Positions 36,218 to 48,529 of a DNA stretch of 64,000 nt are shown piece after piece. The stretch's first letter is position 1; every line of letters begins with the position of its first letter. Both the position numbers and the translations under genes were made by a program. The notes below the pieces were generated by a model. That model was not told where the DNA came from. It saw only the letters and a list, made by a program, of their open reading frames with translations, and searched no databases. The stretch is taken from contig OX387194.1 of the NCBI GenBank assembly GCA_947561395.2, positions 13,130,048 to 13,194,047 on the forward strand, written 5' to 3'. This stretch comes from Buxus sempervirens (Eukaryota; Streptophyta; Magnoliopsida; Buxales; Buxaceae).

Positions 36218-37951
36218 TTAACGTGACCGAAAATAAACAACATCCCTCCTCTTATCAAACAGGAAATTAAGGAGGCAGCAAGGTGGAACTCTATACCAAC
36301 AACAGCTAAATTTATCAAGGGCAAAATTTGCAAGAGAGTCTGCCAATTTGTTTCCTTCCCTTAAAGTGTGCAAGAAGGAAACTGAGCTGAACTGGGTACA
36401 AAGAGTCCGAATGTTGTTGATAATAGCACTAACACGCCAAGGGATAGGCTTCACACCATTGGAGAGGATCTGAATTAATACCAAAAAGTCACCTTCAAAG
36501 ACTATGGAGGAGAAATTGAGAGCAATAGCAAGGCGAACCGATTCCAGAGCGACAAGAGCCTTGGCTTGAAGGCTGGAAACAACATCAACACGAGAGGCAA
36601 AACAAGCAAGAAAATTTCCATTTTCATCCCGTGCAATACCACCCACCAAAGCCAGTCTGGAGGATTGGCGTAGAGCACTATCAAAGTTGATTTTAATGGA
36701 ATCTGTAGGTGGCTTTCTCCAAACGACCTCCACAGAAGTTTGGGCTGCCGATTGACTTGACAAACTATCCAAATAACTTGAATCTTCCTGTAGCTTGGAG
36801 AGGTAATTACATGTGTGGACCACCGAGGGGCGCCGGCCTTCAAAAGTCCCCTCATTTCTAGCTTTCCATATTGCCCAAGTAAAGTTGATAACTGAAGAAA
36901 GAAAGAGGCTTTTGTTATACTGGTAGGGGAGCAGCGCCTGGGATGTGTAAGAGCTGAAATGAGAGAACCAAGATAAGAAGCAGGAAGAAGGTCCAAAACT
37001 AAGGCTGTTCCCACCAATCCCTTTTGGCCAAACAGCCCGAGAGAAAGGGCAGTTTAGTAGCAAGTGTTCAACAGATTCATGTTGTTCTTGGCAGAGAATA
37101 CACAAAGGATCAAACCCTCCAATCCTCGCATTGAGAAGATCCACCGTAAGCACAGCATTGGAGAGACACTTCCACATAAACAACTTCAGTCGATTTGGAC
37201 AAGAAAGGTGCCACATTGTCAGCCATATTGGTCTAGATGGAATTGTGGGGATCTGCGTAAGCAGTCTATACGCAGATGCCACTGAGAACTTGCCGGATGA
37301 AGTCTTAGCCCAGAAACGGCAGTCTAGGTCACCATTGATAGCAATTGGGGTGTTAAAAATTTTTTGAGCCACTTCCGGGTTCCAGAAAAAATTCACAAGC
37401 TGAGTATTCCATGTGCCTGTGTACTGGTCGATTAGCTGATTGACTGTTGATAGAGAGAACTGATCATGATTTTGCTGGATCTGAAGATTTTCAGTCAATG
37501 CTTGGACCCAAGAGTCATCTAATATTTTGACTTCAGTTCCTGTGGAGATAGTCCATGTACTACCAATGGAAATCCACCTCTTAAGCGCATGCAATTGGCG
37601 CCATCCAAAGGAATGATTTGATTTGCATAAAGCAAGGAGGAACTGAGAGTGTGGAAAGTAAGTATTTTCCATAAGCTTGTCCCAACACGAATCATGGTTC
37701 CTAGTTAGTTGCCAAGCAGCCTTCAGAAGTAGGGCTTGGTTCATTTCTTTGGATCTCTTGATATTAAGACCACCTTGCCTCCATGGTAGCATCAACCTCT
37801 CCCAACAGACCATATGAAGACCTGATTGTGCCTCGCTTTTCCTCCAGAAAAACTCTCTTGCTAGTTGATCCAACTTGTTAGTAATAGCAGCAGGTAGCAA
37901 AAAACATTGCATATAGTGAATGGGCTGTGCACTTAGGACAGATTTGATCAA
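36218..37951 (-). pseudogene. LINE zf-RVT and RNase H region
   Basis: This 577-codon frame continues the LINE polyprotein. It has the segment LMLPWRQGGLNIKRSKEMNQ, a zf-RVT domain with CILCQEQHESVEHLLLNCPF (Cys/His pattern CxxC...H...C), FTWAIWKARNEGTFEG, and a C-terminal RNase H-like domain (INFDSALRQSSRLALVGG, then ALESVRLAIAL, FEGDFLVLIQ, REGNKLADSLANFA). About 160 bp of frame-shifted sequence separate it from the RT frame. Confidence 0.9.
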
Positions 37952-38114
37952 TGTTAATTTACCCCATTTGGGAGAGCGTGTGTGCCTTCCACCCAGCTAG
38001 ACGAGACCTCATTTTCAAGATGAGTTCATCACAATCTCCCGCTCTAATTTTCCGTCCCAAAGCGGGAATCCCCAAATATCTGTTTGAGGCTTGGGATCTA
38101 GGGGCAGATAACAC

Positions 38115-39767
38115 TCACCGTATCTGGGCCCTTCTGATCCTGGATGTGTTGTTGCTGAATTGTATCAAAGATTTACTTTCATTTATCATCTGTTCCAATT
38201 CAACACAGTACCAGTGGAGTATGCGAGTAAGCACATGTGCCTCAATTCCAGACGTATAACCATACAAGTTAACATCATCTGCATACATTAAGTGAGAGAT
38301 TTGCATACCTCCTGATCTTAGTCTAACACCGTTAAACCTACCATCCAATTCTGCTCGATGAATTGCACTTGACAACACTTGCTGACATAGGATGAAGAGA
38401 TACGGGGACAGTGGGTCGCCCTGGCGCAGCCCTCTTTCTGCATCAAACCTACGCAACGGAACTCCATTAAGCAAAACACTAAATGAGACAGATTTAACAC
38501 ATACCAAGACCAAATTTATGAAATTTGGATTGAAGCCGAATGATTCTAGCACTTTTTGTAGGAAGTTCCAGTTCAATCTGTCATAAGCCTTGGAAAAATC
38601 TATTCTTAATGCGAACATCCCTTTATTCATCTTCCTACGTGATCTGGATTTTGTTGCCTTCTTTTTCTTTCTTTGGAAACAATGTAGAACTTCATGATGA
38701 ATCATGATATTATCTCGAATAAACCTTCCAGGCACAAATGCCGCTTGAGTGGGAGCAATCAACGAAGGCAGAGCCAGTCGCATACGGTTAACCAAAATCT
38801 TCGAGATGATTTTGTATATGAAGTTGCATAAACTGATCGGTCTGAAATCCTGAATTTTCCGTGGATGATTCACCTTAGGGATAAGAGAGATGAAAGTGTG
38901 ATTGAGCTCCGCCGGTAAATACTTGTCCCGGAAGAAAGTTTGGACCGTATGTATCACATCTTCCCCAATAATCTCCCAGAATGACTGATAGAAAATTCCC
39001 TGAAAGCCATCCGGCCCAGGGCTCTTGTATGGACCCATACCTTGAACAGTTGCCCAAATTTCCGCAGGCAATGGGATGTGGCAAAGAGCTTGGTTATGTT
39101 CATCAGAAATTTTATGAGAGATAAGTCCAGGAAGATCCATATCACACCATTCCATAGGTTGAGAATAGGCTTGCTGAAAGTGAGATTCTACAAACCGTTC
39201 CAATTCCGATTTTGTGGAAATCTCCCGATTTTCCGAATCTAACAGAGAGCATATGAAATTTTTTTGTCTTCTGAAAATCGTAGAATGGTGGAAAAATTTT
39301 GTATTTCCATCGCCAAATCGCAGCCACGACACACGTGATTTCTGAAACCATAGGATTTCAATCCTTCTTAAAACCTCAGCATATTCTCTTTGGAACTTCA
39401 GCTCCAATCCGAAGAATGAATTGTGAGGAGTAGCATGTGAACTGTTTTGAATATACTGCAGTTTATCAAGTAACCACTCTTTCCTCTGATACAGATCACC
39501 AACTTCTTCTCTATTCCACTTCCTCAGGTCCCTTGATAAGGTTGCCAACTTTGATCGAATATTTCTGCTAGTACCATTGGCCGCACCCTTCATCCATGAT
39601 TCTCGAATGGTCCCATAGCAACTGGATTCCTGAATCCAGAAGGCTTCAAATCTGAAAGGTTTTCGGCGAGCCTTATTTGAAGGTATCAGCTCTAGTAACA
39701 GGGGGTAGTGATCTGATGCTATTATTGGTTGAGAGAACACAACGGGGTTAGGAAACAAATTAAACAA
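38115..39767 (-). pseudogene. LINE reverse transcriptase
   Basis: This 550-codon open frame carries a full RT core: YKSPGPDGFQGIFYQSFW, FRPISLCNFIYKIISKILVN, QAAFVPGRFIRDNI, FALRIDFSKAYDRLNW, RQGDPLSPYLF and the catalytic YADD at 38274-38285. The N-terminal SDHYPL belongs to the endonuclease. The core residues are intact, but frames on both sides are broken (a stop at 38115 before the thumb and zinc-finger part), so the whole polyprotein cannot be made as one piece. It is a fairly young but inactive copy. Confidence 0.9.
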
Positions 39768-39809
39768 ATTGACTAACCCAAATACCCGATCTAATTTTCC
39801 AGAAATTCA

Positions 39810-40376
39810 TCAGTGCCCCTGCTGCCCATTGCACCACATGAATCGAGGTCCCTTCATTTGGATTTCAGTAAGATGACAATCTTCAATGAAGTCTCTGAAC
39901 AGATTCATTTGTCTTCTGTTAAGGGGAAGGCCTCCACGTTTTTCATTTGCAAATAATTTTGCATTGAAATCCCCCATTAGAATCCAGGGCTCTGGGAATG
40001 CTCTAGAAGTCTTAGCGATATCACGCCATTGATCCACTTGGATATTCAGTTTGGAGCTAGCATGAACAAAAAATACAAGCCAAGTTAAACCCTTGAACGA
40101 AACCGACACTAGAACAGCCCATGTGAACGTTAAGACCACAGTCACCGAACTACCTTCATTCCATAAAATGATAAAACCCTCTTTAAGATCAGATGCAGGT
40201 AGCACAAAATCATATTTAAAATGTAGGTTTCTAGTAAGTTTAGCCGCCTGCGCAGAAGAGGCGAAAGTCTCAGATAAGAACACAATATCAGGCTGGTGTT
40301 TCAGAATTTGGTCCTTTAGGTGGAGCTGTGTCAAGGGCTGACCAATGCCATGACAATTCCAAAGGAGGAATTTCAT
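39810..40376 (-). pseudogene. LINE endonuclease domain
   Basis: It starts at MKFLLWNCHGIG (ATG complement at 40374-40376). It shows the endonuclease/exonuclease/phosphatase motifs: the N-C-H-G start, LSETF (catalytic Glu), ILMGDFNAKL (catalytic Asp/Asn) and FMWCNGQQ at the end. The frame then breaks near 39790-39810, and the SDHYPL catalytic His motif continues in the next frame. The enzyme would nick target DNA to prime reverse transcription. The open frame upstream to 40850 has no domain and is probably leader. Confidence 0.8.
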
Positions 40377-40909
40377 TGATAGAAGCACCCGACTAATCAG
40401 GTGAGGGAGGATGGTGCTGCGAATTCCGCTCTGAAGGAAACCCGAATGAGGAGAGGGAAGAAACCCGAACACGGAAGCTACAACCGACAGTGGCGGAGTA
40501 AACTCGAGCACTGAAGCTATGACTGGAGGCAGCGAAAAGAAGGTGAGGAGGGAAAAGAGAAAAAACCGAAAAAAAAAAAGATGGGGGAGCAAGAAGAAGA
40601 AGATTAGGATGCAAGGAGAAAACGAGAAGAAGACAAAGAGGAAAAGCAAAACCCACGAACAGGAAATCGGACGCAAGCCGGAGAAAGGATAGGGGCGAGG
40701 AAAGCTTCTGCAACCAGAACGAAAACCAGACCAAAATCGAAAACCGCCCAAACCCAGAGAAAAACCGCTTTCACAAGGTAGAGGAGGGGAAACCGTCTTG
40801 ACTGAACCAAAGGACAAAGAAAACCACCCACCGCCACACCCACCAAACAACCTCGGGACAAGAGCAAAAGACCCACCGCAGACTTCGAAATCGCCTCATT
40901 CACTTGGGG

Positions 40910-41259
40910 AAATTGGTTTTTAGCGCAACTTTTTCAAAAGAATTCATATTCAATCAGATAATTCTTGAAAATTAAGGATTAGTGATACTTTTTAAAATAA
41001 TTGAGAATCAATATCATTTTACTATTGATAGAAAATTTCTTCCAATAATGCCCTCAAAAGACTTTGAAAATCTTTTCACTCATTTAGGTACAAGTGAGGT
41101 TTGCAAGTCTTTTGAGGGAATTTTTGGAAGAAATTCTTTATTAATAATACAATAACACCGATTCACAATTATTTTTAAAAATATTACTAATTCTCATTCT
41201 TTAAAAATTAACCGACTGAATGTGAATTATTTTAGAAAAGTATCACTAAAAACCAATTT
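40910..41259. mobile_element. Foldback MITE with ~165-bp arms
   Basis: The left arm starts AAATTGGTTTTTAG and the right arm ends CTAAAAACCAATTT. The arms match almost to the centre near 41088 (for example GCCCTCAAAAGACTT at about 41051 against AAGTCTTTTGAGGGA at about 41106). The whole unit is one long hairpin. It lies exactly between a - strand LINE and a + strand LINE relic. No target duplication is evident. Confidence 0.75.
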
Positions 41260-41277
41260 GACTAAAAGATTTTGATC

Positions 41278-42320
41278 AATTGATAAACCAGCAGACATCA
41301 ATTTTGGGAAGCTGGTATGGCTGAAAAAATTTTGTTTACGCCGATTTCAGTTAGTCTGGGTTTAGATAAGAGGCATTGGAAACTTACTTCCTGAGGTGGT
41401 TTTCTGTGGCTTCGGCCTATAGATTTATCCAGGGGGAAGTGGATCAGGATTGTGATCCCTTATGACTCACATCCTGGCATTTAAAATGTTTGCCTAGAAT
41501 TAAGCTTTATTTGTGGAAATGCCTTGCAGGTGGATCACCCACAGCAGATCTCCTGGCTTCTCGTCTTCAGAATATTGATAATCAATGCGTTTTTTACAGT
41601 TCGGTGAAAGAAACAATTGAGCATGTTTGGTTTCAGTGCCCTTTTTCTAGCTCGGTGTGGCTACACACATTGGGCGGTACAACGCAATCAACTGATCCTC
41701 AGAATAGCTTCCTCTCCTAATTCAAATTTCTTGCCTCTCTAAGCATGCCAATTACTAATTTAGCTAAAATTGATTATCTTTCGTAGGTAGCAATTCTTGG
41801 TTGGACTATTTGGAAAGCAAGAAATGAGGCTATTTTCCATGGAAAAAAGCTATAAGTGATCTCACTTCTAATGAATTTAATAAAATTCTCAACGAGTCAT
41901 GGCTACTGAATTCTCTTGTGCAGGACGATTCAAATAATCGTCAAGCTAAGATGGTGACTTGATCGCAACCTGAGATGTCTTGGAGAAAACTGAATTTTGA
42001 TGGTGCTTTCCGTCGTGATCAAGACAAAGACTGGAGGAGTGATAAGGAATGAAGAAGGAAGATTCCAAGGAGGTTTTGCAGTTGAGTGTGAAGCATCATC
42101 ACCTATTATGGCAGAGGTTCAAGATGCTTTGGAAGGAATTAAGTTGGCACAGGCACTTCAAATTTCAAAATTGATCATTGAGGAAGATGCTCTATCTCTT
42201 ATACAAATACTTCAAAAAGACTCTAGTCAAATTCCGTGGAGGATAGCAGGCTTCGTTGCTAAGATAAAAGACATTCACATCTCAAGCATTAAAAACTTCA
42301 ACAATTCCCTCCCCTCTTCC
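41278..42320 (+). pseudogene. Second LINE relic: zf-RVT and RNase H, + strand
   Basis: Fragments in shifting frames match the C-terminal half of the LINE at 36.2-40.9 kb in domain content: WHLKCLPRIKLYLWKCLAGG at about 41475-41535, VKETIEHVWFQCPFSSSVW (zf-RVT) at about 41605-41660, ILGWTIWKARNEAIF at about 41785-41835, and an RNase H part with GGVIRNEEGRFQGGFAVE at about 42023-42090 and PWRIAGFVAKI to about 42270. Multiple stops separate them. There is no poly(A) tail; the relic runs into a Helitron-like end at 42389. Confidence 0.8.
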
Positions 42321-42354
42321 CTTACCAACCATACACCTATAGCCGTTTGCTTCC

Positions 42355-42389
42355 TACATAAGTGTAGCACTGCACATGCACCCCGCTAG
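42355..42389 (+). mobile_element. Helitron-like 3' terminus
   Basis: AAGTGTAGCACTGCACATGC then ACCCCGCTAG followed by T fits the Helitron 3' pattern (hairpin region, CTAG, insertion before T). It is similar to the ends at 18450 and 48741. No 5' TC end was located, so whether the LINE relic was captured by the Helitron is open. Confidence 0.45.
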
Positions 42390-42483
42390 TGTTTTTAATA
42401 TGTATTATGAATAAAAATTCAAGTTTTATAAGCAATTTAATTAATGTATATATTTATTTAAAAATGCTAATATTTAGCACTGT

Positions 42484-42637
42484 TGTGATACCCTGATCCC
42501 ACATTGGAAACGGATGAATACCCAGTATGGTATAAGAGTCAGGGAGAACACTCTAACTAGCGAGGCGTCTTTTGAGGACAAAACTGTGCGGGCTGAGGCC
42601 CAAAGCGGACAATATCTCGCTGGGTTGGGTTATTACA
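42484..42637 (+). mobile_element. 154-bp solo LTR of a TRIM-like element, 5-bp TSD
   Basis: It begins TGTGATACCC and ends GGGTTATTACA (inverted ends TGT-ATACCC / GGGT-ATTACA), and is flanked by ACTGT at 42479-42483 and 42638-42642. The interior text CCCACATTGGAAACGG, TATGGTATAAGAGTC, GCCCAAAGCGGACAATATC is familiar from plant TRIM/short LTR families. The size, ends and duplication all agree with a solo LTR left after recombination. Confidence 0.8.
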
Positions 42638-42642
42638 ACTGT

Positions 42643-43877
42643 GTAGTATGATCAAGTCAATCCATCCTCCCTTTTTCTTGGTTATGTCTGGAATGAAGAA
42701 ATCCTTTACAATGTTTCCTATCATGTGAGACACTATAGGATTGGTGACTCGTTTTTGATCACTAGATATCCCCTGTGTATTGGCAGGTAATATACAAGTA
42801 ACTAGAAAATTAGGTTGCTGTTTACTTGCTAATCTCACATCACAGGAGACACTACAAACTCATTTGCAAAATATTCGAACTCATGCTGGGACATCAAGAA
42901 AATAAGGGAGATTGCAATAATTACAAACTTTCATGCAAAAAAGAGTATTAAGACCCACTAGTTTTAAAAATTATGAGAAAATTATGTACATTAGCTAAGT
43001 TTGAGTAGGCTTACCTCAATTATAGCTTTATTGGTCTAAGTAGAGCTTTTGCAAGTCAAGGCAAATCCTAAAAAAAAATTTGTTTTTTTTTTTTGCTTGA
43101 TTTAAGCCTGAAAGGTTATTTAGCTAGCAATCCACTATAACAAGGACTGTGCAATGAATCATACAACGGACCTATGATTGCCTCAAAAAGTAATTTTTAA
43201 AAAAACAAAATCAATTGACCTTTTTATTTTCAAATTTAAGGGGCCAATCAAACGGATGTTATACAATATACATACAACCAAAAAAAGAAAAAAACAATAT
43301 AAAAACCAAAAATTATCAAATTATTTTTGTGATTTTGGAAAGGGAACGAGAGAAAAGTACCAATCATTTTAAATCATTTTTTTATTTCAAAATCTGCAAA
43401 AGAAAAACACTTGGTGAGTTATATGATTTTGACCTAAAAACTATTTATGATAATAGTATTGATGGTGGTCGTGGTGAACAGGGGTGAGATTAGGGATATT
43501 GGTGACAGCAGTGGTGGCAGTGATACCGGTTGTGGTTATGGTGGTGTGGTGATGGTAGCATAGGTAGATTTGTGAGGTGATGGTGGGCATGTTGTGGTAG
43601 TGGTGGAAATGACATTGATAATATGGTGGTGATGGTAGGAATTGAAACCTTAAGCGATTAAATTTATCAAACAAAAATTATAAAAATGACTCCAAAAAAC
43701 TAAAAAAGATTTTCATACTTTAAAAAGGTAACAGACAACATTATTAAAATGATTCTCTTTTTCTATTTTTTTTAATTCAATTTGGAAACTTCCTTTTTTT
43801 AAACAAAATTCTCCGGTCTCTATTGTCAAAAACAAAAAATTTATGCTCAAAATTTATGTCCTCAAATACAGGAGCTC
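42643..43877. other. Gene-poor DNA with GTG-rich simple sequence
   Basis: 43462-43640 is an imperfect GTGGTG/GATGGTG-rich tract that produces spurious His/Tyr-rich frames. The remainder is AT-rich with A/T runs and no detectable gene. Confidence 0.5.
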
Positions 43878-44816
43878 TTTTTTTTTTTTCTTTTATATAT
43901 GAAGCCAGGCTAAGCAGTTTCATTAATGAAGATCAAACTTATATCCAAATAGCTTACATCCCAACTGAACTGAATAACAAATGAAACATTAAACAAAATG
44001 AAGTTTCAAAGAGCCATGGATGCTAGATCCTTACACAAACTTATAGAAGATTTCTTAACAAGAAGATTTAGGCGAATGAATAGAGCCACGAAACCCTATG
44101 GAAACCTATGGTAACAGCCTAACAATGGGTCCACAACCATGCAGATTGATAATCCCAAAAAGGGGAGAACCGACTGACGTGTTAAACACATGACAACAAA
44201 AAGGGGTTGTGATTAGGAATCTGGCACAACCCCAGCCGAAAAAACTTAGCAAATTGGACAGGAATGCGACACCATGAGCAACTTAAACCTTCAAGCTTAA
44301 CAAAAAACACTCTCCAAAAAGAAAGAAAAACTATCAACAATCTTAGGGGCCAATCATACAAGATGCACTAGTGCAAATCCTGAGGGACAGAAACGCAACA
44401 AAAAGGATTATGGCTGAAACCTCAAACTGAAATGTAGATTAGAAACTAGCCACAAGCAAAACTAGATGCGGAGCAGGAGGCAAGGCAAGGTTTCTTTGGT
44501 CGTCTTTCATTTTGGGGAAAATGGGGTTGAGGTAGAAGATCTCTAGCATCCCCATGCGAAACCAACACATCCACCAGATGATATCGATCAAATTTTGATC
44601 CTTACCCTCATCATCATCGTTCCCGCCATCTTCATCACCCTTTTCAATTGTCTGCATCATCTTCCAATAATCTCAGTCAAGACGAAGGTATCACACACCT
44701 TAAGAACACGCTGAGGAACAACCCAAGCGCCAGCTATAGAACCCCGTAGAGAAGACAAACTGCGCCGATCGAAGAGACCCAAAATGCCGCACGTGAAGAA
44801 ACCCTAACCCTAGACA
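43878..44816 (-). mobile_element. Possible retroposed unit with poly(A) tail
   Basis: A T12CTTTT tract at 43878-43895 reads as a poly(A) tail on the - strand. Upstream (on -) lies sequence starting near 44816 with GTGTCTAGGGTTAGGGTTTC and a 73-codon frame (44439-44660) with an acidic stretch but no known domain. It could be a deleted LINE or a processed transcript. No clean target duplication. Confidence 0.25.
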
Positions 44817-45633
44817 CATCTTTGGCTATACTATTCAAGAAGCTCAAATACTAAAAATTTAATGGTTGAATACCACAACACATCAATATTTGAAATAACT
44901 TCTTGATGGCTAATGTCATTGTTGAAAAAAAATATATTTTTTCGTATCATGGAAAACCTTTGAGGAAATGAGACATTTTAGTAGATATAACGCAAGCACT
45001 GATATCTAGGTTTGGGGCTACATACACACAAAGGCTCTATCCTAGATAAAGGTAGAAGATGAGATTGCTCAAATTGAAGAGAAAATGCTAAAAATTAGAA
45101 GAGATTTTACCTTGAGAGCCTTTAGAAGCTTTGAGAGGTTGAGTGCATAATTGGGCAAAGTTTTCCCTCTTCCAGCAAGAGTTCTAGATCAGCAAATTTC
45201 CAATCCTTTGGAAGGAGGAGGAGCCTTTTGTTTATAGGCACAAGGAGGAACAAGAGATGTCCAATGTTATGAGCCAAAATTCTCTCTAGATCCTTCCAAT
45301 TAAGGATTAAGGCATGCATTAGAAGGGACTAGAGGGATTTTTGAGGATAGATCTGGCAATTCAAGCTCTTAGAGAGAGGTACAAACCATAATATACCAAA
45401 GAAATCGAGGATTTTCATTTGAGTATAAAACATGTTGTAATGTATTCTCAATGCAATGCAACATGCACCACACATATAATACAGTACACCACAAAAAGCT
45501 AAGAACCGTATATCTAGCACGGTTGCAATTCTGTTACCCTCCCATGTGGCGCTGCTGATGTGGCGTAACAGCCAAATCTTCCGTACACCACATCAGACAA
45601 CAAACTCAACACGCACACTTTCAATTGAGCTGC

Positions 45634-45806
45634 TTTTTATATACGGCACACTGTATTTACAATATGGTACAACAGAAAAATAGATAACGATATACTATAT
45701 ACCATGCACATGGAATTAAATTATTTTGTATTTATAATACATGTATTTTAAACTCAAAATATTTCTACCATTCTCTCATATTTTGGTGCAATTTGGGGTG
45801 TCTACA
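45634..45806 (-). mobile_element. LTR-like 5' terminus, - strand
   Basis: On the - strand the sequence opens TGTAGACACCCCAAATTGCA at 45806 and has TATATAAAAA at 45634-45643, like the start of the nested solo LTR at 4145. I could not find the matching 3' end or target duplication, so only the terminus through the TATA box is listed. Confidence 0.35.
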
Positions 45807-47142
45807 CATAGGGAAAATTGGAATTGTAGTCGGTTCATTTGTATGACAAGCCACCTATATAAGAATGTTACGTAAAGTAAATGTTCGAAGGTTTAGGTTC
45901 TTCCTTCAATAAGAGTTCTTTGTGGTGAACAAAAATGGAATTAATATATATGACAAACGTGGATTAGTAGATAACTAGCCAATGATTGTTGGCCAATGTT
46001 ATTATAATAAAACAAACACCGAGTCTTAATACAAAGCAAATAGCCATATAGAACAACAATTAGAGACAAAAAGAAATTGACTAAGTGCTCCAACTTGGCC
46101 GAGTAACATTACAAAGTAAATAGCCATGTGATTAGCCACCTGTAGATGAAGAGACTTCTAATCTGACAATTGCTGGGAGGATTGAGGTTCATCCTCCAAG
46201 GTTCTCTCACTCAATTTATGGCAATGAAATGGCCATGGGCCATAGCAAATGACAGCCACGTTAGTGGTGGCCGTTTTGATGGTGAAAGTGTTAACATGGT
46301 GGGCCGTATGGAATGACGGCCGGCCAATTAATGTAGAATAGATGACGACCAAGTTGGTATTAGCTGTTTGATGTAGAATTGTAGGAATTGTAGGCCATGT
46401 GGGGTGATGGTCACTCCAAAGAGAAATATGAAAAGAGATCAAAGATAAAAATGAAAACCAATAATATCTCGATACCTGCTGCCTTTTGTTCCTATAGCCG
46501 TCGTCACGGAGTATAGAGAGAAGAGATCAGGGGTGGTCTTGATGATCATCGGTTCTAGGGTGCACATAGTGACAGTCCCTAGCCTTGATAGTAAGGAGTA
46601 AGGAGAGCTGTCCCTAGACTTGATTGAAGGAGTAAGGAGGATCTTCATTAGCCTTGATCATGAGGAGTAAGGAAGATCTCCATGTATAGTTGCGACAGGA
46701 AACAACAAGGAAAGATAGCCACTTCATGCTATGATGATAGCATGGCAGTAGAGAGGTATGAGAAAACCAGATAGCTAATTAAGTTGTGTTAATCAAGAGA
46801 TTGATAGATTCATGCCTTTGCCTTCAAGCCCCTTTTTTATAGGCTTCTTTCTTGATTAGGAAATTTCCTAACCAATCCAGTGAATCCACTCTCTCAATCG
46901 GTTAGGAAATTGGGACCCCATTTTGCACAAATAGTAGATAACTTCCCCAACTAAATTTACTTGTATAATCGGTTAAAAGATTTCCCAACTGATCCCACCT
47001 TTTATGTAGTGGGGGTTTCCTAAAGGACCCCACCCCCATATTTTTAGAGAGTCTTTCTCCATGTGGACTCTCTTTTTTCGCTAGGTCACGGCAGGTGTAA
47101 ACACCAAGACAATCAACTTTATAATGGAAAATAAATAAAACA

Positions 47143-47434
47143 ACGAAAACCATTAGGATCGATGGGATCAGTGTCTCCCTTATCATCGAATCAATTAGAC
47201 AAGCGAGTTTAAGGGTGGTCACCGATACTATCAATTCGAGGATCCGTGCAAAGAGCACTCCTGGTCATGATTGTTGCAGTTACTTACAAAGAAAACCATG
47301 ACGATCGATGGGATCAGTGTCTCTCTTATCATTGATCGATTAGACAAGCGAGTTTAAGGGTGGTCACCGATACTATCAATTCGGGGATCCATGAAAAGAG
47401 CACTCCTGGTCATGATTGTTGCAGTTACTCACTT
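47143..47434 (+). repeat. ~145-bp tandem duplication
   Basis: AAAACCATTAGGATCGATGG at about 47143 recurs as AAAACCATGACGATCGATGG at about 47288. Both continue with GATCAGTGTCTC, TTAGACAAGCGAGTTTAAGG and CACTCCTGGTCATGATTG. The copies differ at a few sites. Confidence 0.85.
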
Positions 47435-48111
47435 AGCTTGATCGAAATTGATGGTGGAATCCTCAATGAAGACGGACCACGATCAATTCACTAATGGTAA
47501 GATCTCCAGTGGTCTAGAGCAGGAGATATCTTTGTACACCACTACATGCAATAGGAAGCAAAGGAGGGGAAAGATAATTTCACCTTGCTAGTGTGACATG
47601 GAAGATGAGTGATATCAAATGATGATAAAAAATTTGTTTGTTGATTGGGTGTCGTCGTTATTGTTGGATCTTTCATCCTTCGTCTTTTTGCGCCTTTAAA
47701 CTTGTACCCTTATCTTTACTCCATGTTGCAACTCTCAAATGCTCTTCTTGATAGCTTGTGCCTTTTTGAATTTTCCCACTTGCAGCCTCTTTCACATACC
47801 TTTGAGTGAACATCTCTTCGCATTTCGTCCCCCATGTGTTCTTCAATAAGGCCGTCCCTCCGAATTTGGCACGCGGCCTTTTTTATTTTTGTGTAGCATA
47901 AGCTCTCGAGTTTGAGAAATATGATAGAATTAGTTCTTGAATCGCTAAAGAGTTATTTTTCAGATTCATACCATGCAGAAGTGTATAAAAAGTAATAAAA
48001 TACATTTTGCATTCAATGCTTTTTGTTATATTTCTAACTCGAAGAGTAATATTTTTTAATTGATTAAAAAAGCAATAAAATACGCTTTTTATTCCATTTT
48101 TCGCTTGCAAA

Positions 48112-48310
48112 ACAACATCCAATTGATAGTTTTCGTATACCAATTGTATTCATGAACCAATTTCTCCAATATATAGAGGGACAAATAAAATTTGAAAAAA
48201 ATAATAATAATAATACAAATAATTTGCAACATCCAATTGATAGTTTTTGTATACCAATTATTCATGAACCAACTTCTTCAACATATAGAGGGACAAATAA
48301 AATTCGAAAA
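48112..48310 (+). repeat. ~116-bp tandem duplication
   Basis: CAACATCCAATTGATAGTTT occurs at 48112 and 48228, each followed by GTATACCAATT, ATTCATGAACCAA and ATATAGAGGGACAAATAAAA. Confidence 0.8.
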
Positions 48311-48529
48311 AAAAAATAATACAAATAATAAAAAGAGATTTACTCAACAACACAATTTTAATAGGGAGAAGGCAGTTGTTTGAGTTGTCGCCCTGTACGG
48401 CTCATGTAGGTCTGTTGACGTTGCGCTCCCATATAGGTAAATAGATGTGTGTGTGCATGTGAATCTTGAACTTGACTATGTGCCGAGCAGGCAATGATTG
48501 TAGCTGTTGCACCAAAATAATAATAATAA

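Larger units (their letters stand above)
36181..40903 (-). mobile_element. Long LINE (L1-type non-LTR retrotransposon), frame-broken
   Basis: It is read on the - strand. From high to low coordinates it carries an apurinic-type endonuclease, reverse transcriptase, a zinc-finger RT-associated domain and RNase H, then a poly(A) tail seen as T16 at 36181-36196. The domain order and tail are those of plant L1-like LINEs with an added RNase H. There is no recognisable ORF1 (zinc-knuckle) protein, so the copy is either 5'-truncated or internally deleted. The 5' limit near 40903 is approximate and no clean target duplication was found, perhaps because a MITE abuts the 5' end. Confidence 0.85.
44817..48529. 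other. Gene-poor repeat region
   Basis: It holds an LTR-like terminus (45806, - strand), three diverged copies of a ~36-bp GGAGTAAGGA motif (46575-46680), a 145-bp tandem duplication (47143-47434) and a 116-bp duplication (48112-48300). Several frames of 60-120 codons have no domain and biased composition; I do not call any as genes. Confidence 0.5.

Noticed and set aside
43441..43674. His/Tyr/Thr-rich frame
   Set aside because: Artefact of the GTG/GATGGTG simple sequence.
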